The notes under the pieces are model-generated. The model saw only the letters and a list, made by a program, of their open reading frames with translations, was not told the origin of the DNA and did no database searches. From an uncultured Lachnospiraceae bacterium (GTDB lineage Bacteria > Bacillota_A > Clostridia > Lachnospirales > Lachnospiraceae): a DNA stretch of 6,420 bases. Where the stretch lies: assembly GCA_902767195.1 (NCBI GenBank), contig CACXGS010000135.1, forward strand, positions 1 through 6,420, in the 5' to 3' direction. The translations under genes were made by a program, and so were the position numbers. Position 1 is the first letter of the stretch, and each line of letters begins with the position of its first letter. Of the stretch, positions 3,837-6,420 are shown in pieces.

Positions 3837-6420
3837 CTAGTCATGGCTGCCATCGGATCCTGTCGGAATCAGAGCTTTCTTTCCTTTTTGTTCTTTCTCA
3901 TCCGCTTTTCCAAAATAATAGCGGTAAATGTCCCTGGCGATCTCTGCCGCATTCGATGACGTATACCCATTGGGGACAACCACAGTCATCGTGATATCCG
4001 GCGCATCGTGAGGTGCATAAGAAATAAAGAGGGCATGGTTGGGACGATTCTTATTCTCCTGGGCGGTTCCCGTCTTTCCGGCCACCTTCAGGCCCTGACC
4101 CTTGAACAAGAAATTAATAGAGCTGTGTCTGCCGTAGACCACGTCTCTCATACCGGTCTTGATCAGGAAAAATGTATTATCGTCAACACTGTCAATCTTA
4201 TCCTCCACCCGTCTCCGGAATTCCTTGATCACATTCCCTTCGTCGTCCTCGGTTTTTTCCACAAGGGACAGACGCAGAAGATTGTCTTCATTCACCAGAG
4301 AAGTAAGGTATCTGGATATCTGACTGGGGGTGTAACTGTGTGTACCCTGGCCGATCGCGGAACGGACCGCATCCTCGTCGGATATCCTGGGCTCGTATTC
4401 CGTGATCTCAATACCGGACTTGCGGTCCAGGCCGTAGAGCTCGGCATATTTCTTTAATCGTCTCAGACCTTTTTCACTGTTGTAATTGCCATCTTCCATA
4501 CCAAGATTGTATCCCATCTGGTAGAAGAAGAAGTTGCAGGAGACCGCGATGGCCCCGCTGACATTCAGATTGCCGTGGGTACTTGGATAGATCCAGCATT
4601 TGGCATTCGGCGTGATCTTGTCAAAGACGCCGGTACATTTCTCATAGGTATCCGCTGTAGCAATGCCTTCCTCAAGAACCGCTGTAGCCGAGATCGGCTT
4701 AAAGGTGGAACCCGGCGCTGTCCTTGTCTGAGTACACCGGTTCAGCATGGGAGAAGACTTGTCCATATTCAGGATCGAATAATATTTGGAATCTATACCG
4801 TTGGCAAGCTTATTATTGTCATAGCTGGGATAGGATACCATGGCCTTTATCTTCCCGTTGTCCGGATCGGTGATGATCACGGACCCGGAGCATGGGTCTA
4901 AAGCCAGCTGGGCCGGCGTGATATCGATATCCTCAATTTTCCTTCTCATAAAATCATAAGCGGACAATTCGTCACGGTAAAGATTCTTGTAATCATCATC
5001 CTTTTTCCGATCCAGGACACCCTGGCTGAAAAGGAGAAGACAAACCCGTTTCCCGCTTAAGGTTCCCTTCCGAATCAGGTATTTGTAAAGAATCTTGTCA
5101 AAATCCTCTTCCTGCTTCAGACGTTTCGTCACATAGGAAACCAGTTCCTTGTATATTTTATTTGCATCATAATAATCGGAACGGATGTCAAAAGAAGTAA
5201 TATCGATCCACTCATTGTTGACAGCAGTCCGCAGGAAGGTCCTCATACTGATGGTTCCGTTCTTCCATTTCTGGAAAACAGGATCATCCTCGCTGATCAT
5301 GGATGTGATGATGATCTCATCATCTACCAGCATATTATAAACATATTGCAGATATTCCTGACGTTCCGAAGACAGATCCTCCATGGTCTTTGTGCCTTCC
5401 ATCAGGCTCTGTTTTATCTGCTGAAGCACTGTTTTTCTCTTCTTTTTATAGAGATTATAAACCTGCTCCTCCGTGGCGGTAGCATTTTTCCTGGAGAAGC
5501 GGGAGATATCGATGATATTATTCTCGAACAGGGCATAATAAACGTCCTTGATCGGAATCTTCAGATCTTTTCCCGCATCGTCTGAGGTAGTCAGATGAGC
5601 CAGGATAATTCCCGCCAGTCGTCTCTCCAGAATGTTATATGCATACTTCTGAAGGTTGGAGTCAATGGTCAGATATATATTATTTCCGGCGTCGGCTTTC
5701 GTGGTCTTCACCACTTTGATCACCTTGCCCAGATTATCGACCAGCACCTGCTGTTCGCCCTTGGTGCCCTGAAGCTGAGCTTCCATGGATTTCTCGATAC
5801 CGGTCTTTCCTACCACGTCATTGGACTCATAGGACCCGCCATTCTCATTCATCTCCACCAGCTCATTTTCCGAAATCACCCCGGTATAACCGATGATTCC
5901 CGCAAAATATTTGGAATCCTTATACTTGCGCAGAGAATCCGCCTCAATGGCAACCCCCGGAAACTCCTCAATAGATTCCGACAGAGCAGCAATGCTTTTC
6001 TCGCTGATGTTGGTGGCCACTGTAATAGGCTTGGTCTGGGAATAACGATTCATATAAAGATCAAAGCGAATCGACATGATCTTCAGAGTATCTTCTCTGG
6101 AATAGTCATCCGAGATTCCAAACATAGAGCCGCTGCCGGTGGGGCCGTCCTTGCCGGTCCTCAGATATTCATAGACCGTCTCCGGATTGGAGTTAAGCCA
6201 GCCTTCTGCCCGCTCACGATCCTCTCCCGTCAGACTGTCGAAATTCGCGATAGCAAAAACATCCTTTTTAAACCTGGTCAGGGAGGCTCCGGACAGGGTA
6301 AACTTCAGCTTTCCCTTCCGGTTCATGGTGATGGGGAGATCCAGAGGCACCTCGTCTCCGTTCTTCTCCAGCAAGTTGATCAGACGAATAATATTACTAT
6401 TCAAAACATCATTGGTCGTC
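3837..6420 (-). CDS. mrdA: PBP2-type class B penicillin-binding protein (peptidoglycan transpeptidase), 5' end outside window
   Basis: This enzyme cross-links peptidoglycan outside the membrane and is the expected partner of RodA in elongation. The frame stays open to the right edge, so the cytoplasmic tail, membrane anchor and true start are missing; the TTG at 6404-6402 is an internal Leu codon, not a start. Counting that Leu as residue 1, the pedestal/dimerisation part is at about 1-260 (VGKTGIEKSMEAQLQGTKG, 198-216). The transpeptidase domain starts near 505 (GSVIITDP) and holds all three active-site motifs: STFK at 566-569 with nucleophile Ser566, Ser-Cys-Asn at 622-624, and KTGT at 777-780. 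Between pedestal and catalytic domain lies an inserted region of about 230 residues (271-503) absent from E. coli PBP2. It is charged, helical-looking and internally repetitive. The gene ends with TAG 12 bases before minC. Subtype PBP2, rather than FtsI-like, is inferred from the rodA and min neighbours. Confidence 0.94.
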   Translation of the reverse strand, partial: TTNDVLNSNIIRLINLLEKNGDEVPLDLPITMNRKGKLKFTLSGASLTRFKKDVFAIANFDSLTGEDRERAEGWLNSNPETVYEYLRTGKDGPTGSGSMFGISDDYSREDTLKIMSIRFDLYMNRYSQTKPITVATNISEKSIAALSESIEEFPGVAIEADSLRKYKDSKYFAGIIGYTGVISENELVEMNENGGSYESNDVVGKTGIEKSMEAQLQGTKGEQQVLVDNLGKVIKVVKTTKADAGNNIYLTIDSNLQKYAYNILERRLAGIILAHLTTSDDAGKDLKIPIKDVYYALFENNIIDISRFSRKNATATEEQVYNLYKKKRKTVLQQIKQSLMEGTKTMEDLSSERQEYLQYVYNMLVDDEIIITSMISEDDPVFQKWKNGTISMRTFLRTAVNNEWIDITSFDIRSDYYDANKIYKELVSYVTKRLKQEEDFDKILYKYLIRKGTLSGKRVCLLLFSQGVLDRKKDDDYKNLYRDELSAYDFMRRKIEDIDITPAQLALDPCSGSVIITDPDNGKIKAMVSYPSYDNNKLANGIDSKYYSILNMDKSSPMLNRCTQTRTAPGSTFKPISATAVLEEGIATADTYEKCTGVFDKITPNAKCWIYPSTHGNLNVSGAIAVSCNFFFYQMGYNLGMEDGNYNSEKGLRRLKKYAELYGLDRKSGIEITEYEPRISDEDAVRSAIGQGTHSYTPSQISRYLTSLVNEDNLLRLSLVEKTEDDEGNVIKEFRRRVEDKIDSVDDNTFFLIKTGMRDVVYGRHSSINFLFKGQGLKVAGKTGTAQENKNRPNHALFISYAPHDAPDITMTVVVPNGYTSSNAAEIARDIYRYYFGKADEKEQKGKKALIPTGSDGSHD

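Noticed and set aside
4008..4457. Plus-strand open frame of 149 codons
   Set aside because: It lies entirely opposite the catalytic domain of the PBP gene, which carries all its active-site motifs in the other strand; the plus-strand translation shows no recognisable family and no good ribosome binding site was evident.
6402..6404. TTG as the start of the penicillin-binding protein
   Set aside because: The frame continues upstream to the window edge, with codons Thr-Thr-Asn-Asp-Val before it, and a class B PBP needs an N-terminal membrane anchor that is not in the window. The start lies beyond 6420.
1..6420. Mobile elements, CRISPR arrays, tRNA/rRNA genes or a defence system
   Set aside because: No direct-repeat array, transposase or integrase motif, or RNA gene was seen; coding sequence fills nearly the whole window and all of it fits a cell-shape operon.

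Overview
The window holds a single gene block, with every gene on the minus strand, so transcription runs from right (6420) to left (1). In transcription order it reads: a class B penicillin-binding protein of the PBP2/MrdA type (5' end cut off by the right edge), minC, minD, minE, rodA, a methylglyoxal-synthase-family gene (mgsA-like), and the start of a probable lipoprotein cut off by the left edge. Gaps between genes are 0 to 56 bases, almost every gene has a strong AGGAGG-type ribosome binding site, and I see no internal terminator or convincing promoter. This looks like one long operon whose promoter lies beyond 6420.

The gene order, a PBP2 with a large insertion, and a full MinC-MinD-MinE trio suggest a Gram-positive anaerobe of the Clostridia, most likely the Lachnospiraceae. 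MreB/MreC/MreD genes would be expected just upstream (to the right), but they are not in the window.

The genes combine two morphogenetic systems. PBP2 (transpeptidase) and RodA (SEDS glycosyltransferase) form the synthase core of the elongation machine. MinC, MinD and MinE keep the division ring away from the cell poles. Encoding them together would co-produce elongation and division-site control.

The most notable point is the mgsA-like gene. It keeps the fold signatures and phosphate-binding residues of methylglyoxal synthase. However, a gapless comparison with the E. coli enzyme shows Ser, Ser, Asp and Ser at the positions of Asp71, Asp91, His98 and Asp101. Asp71 and Asp101 are central to catalysis, so this protein is probably not a working methylglyoxal synthase and may be a repurposed ligand-binding protein in a cell-wall operon. 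A second point is a region of about 230 residues inserted between the pedestal and the transpeptidase domain of PBP2, which contains three copies of a short helical-looking motif. Beyond these, the region is an ordinary cell-shape operon; I found no mobile element, CRISPR array, tRNA or rRNA.
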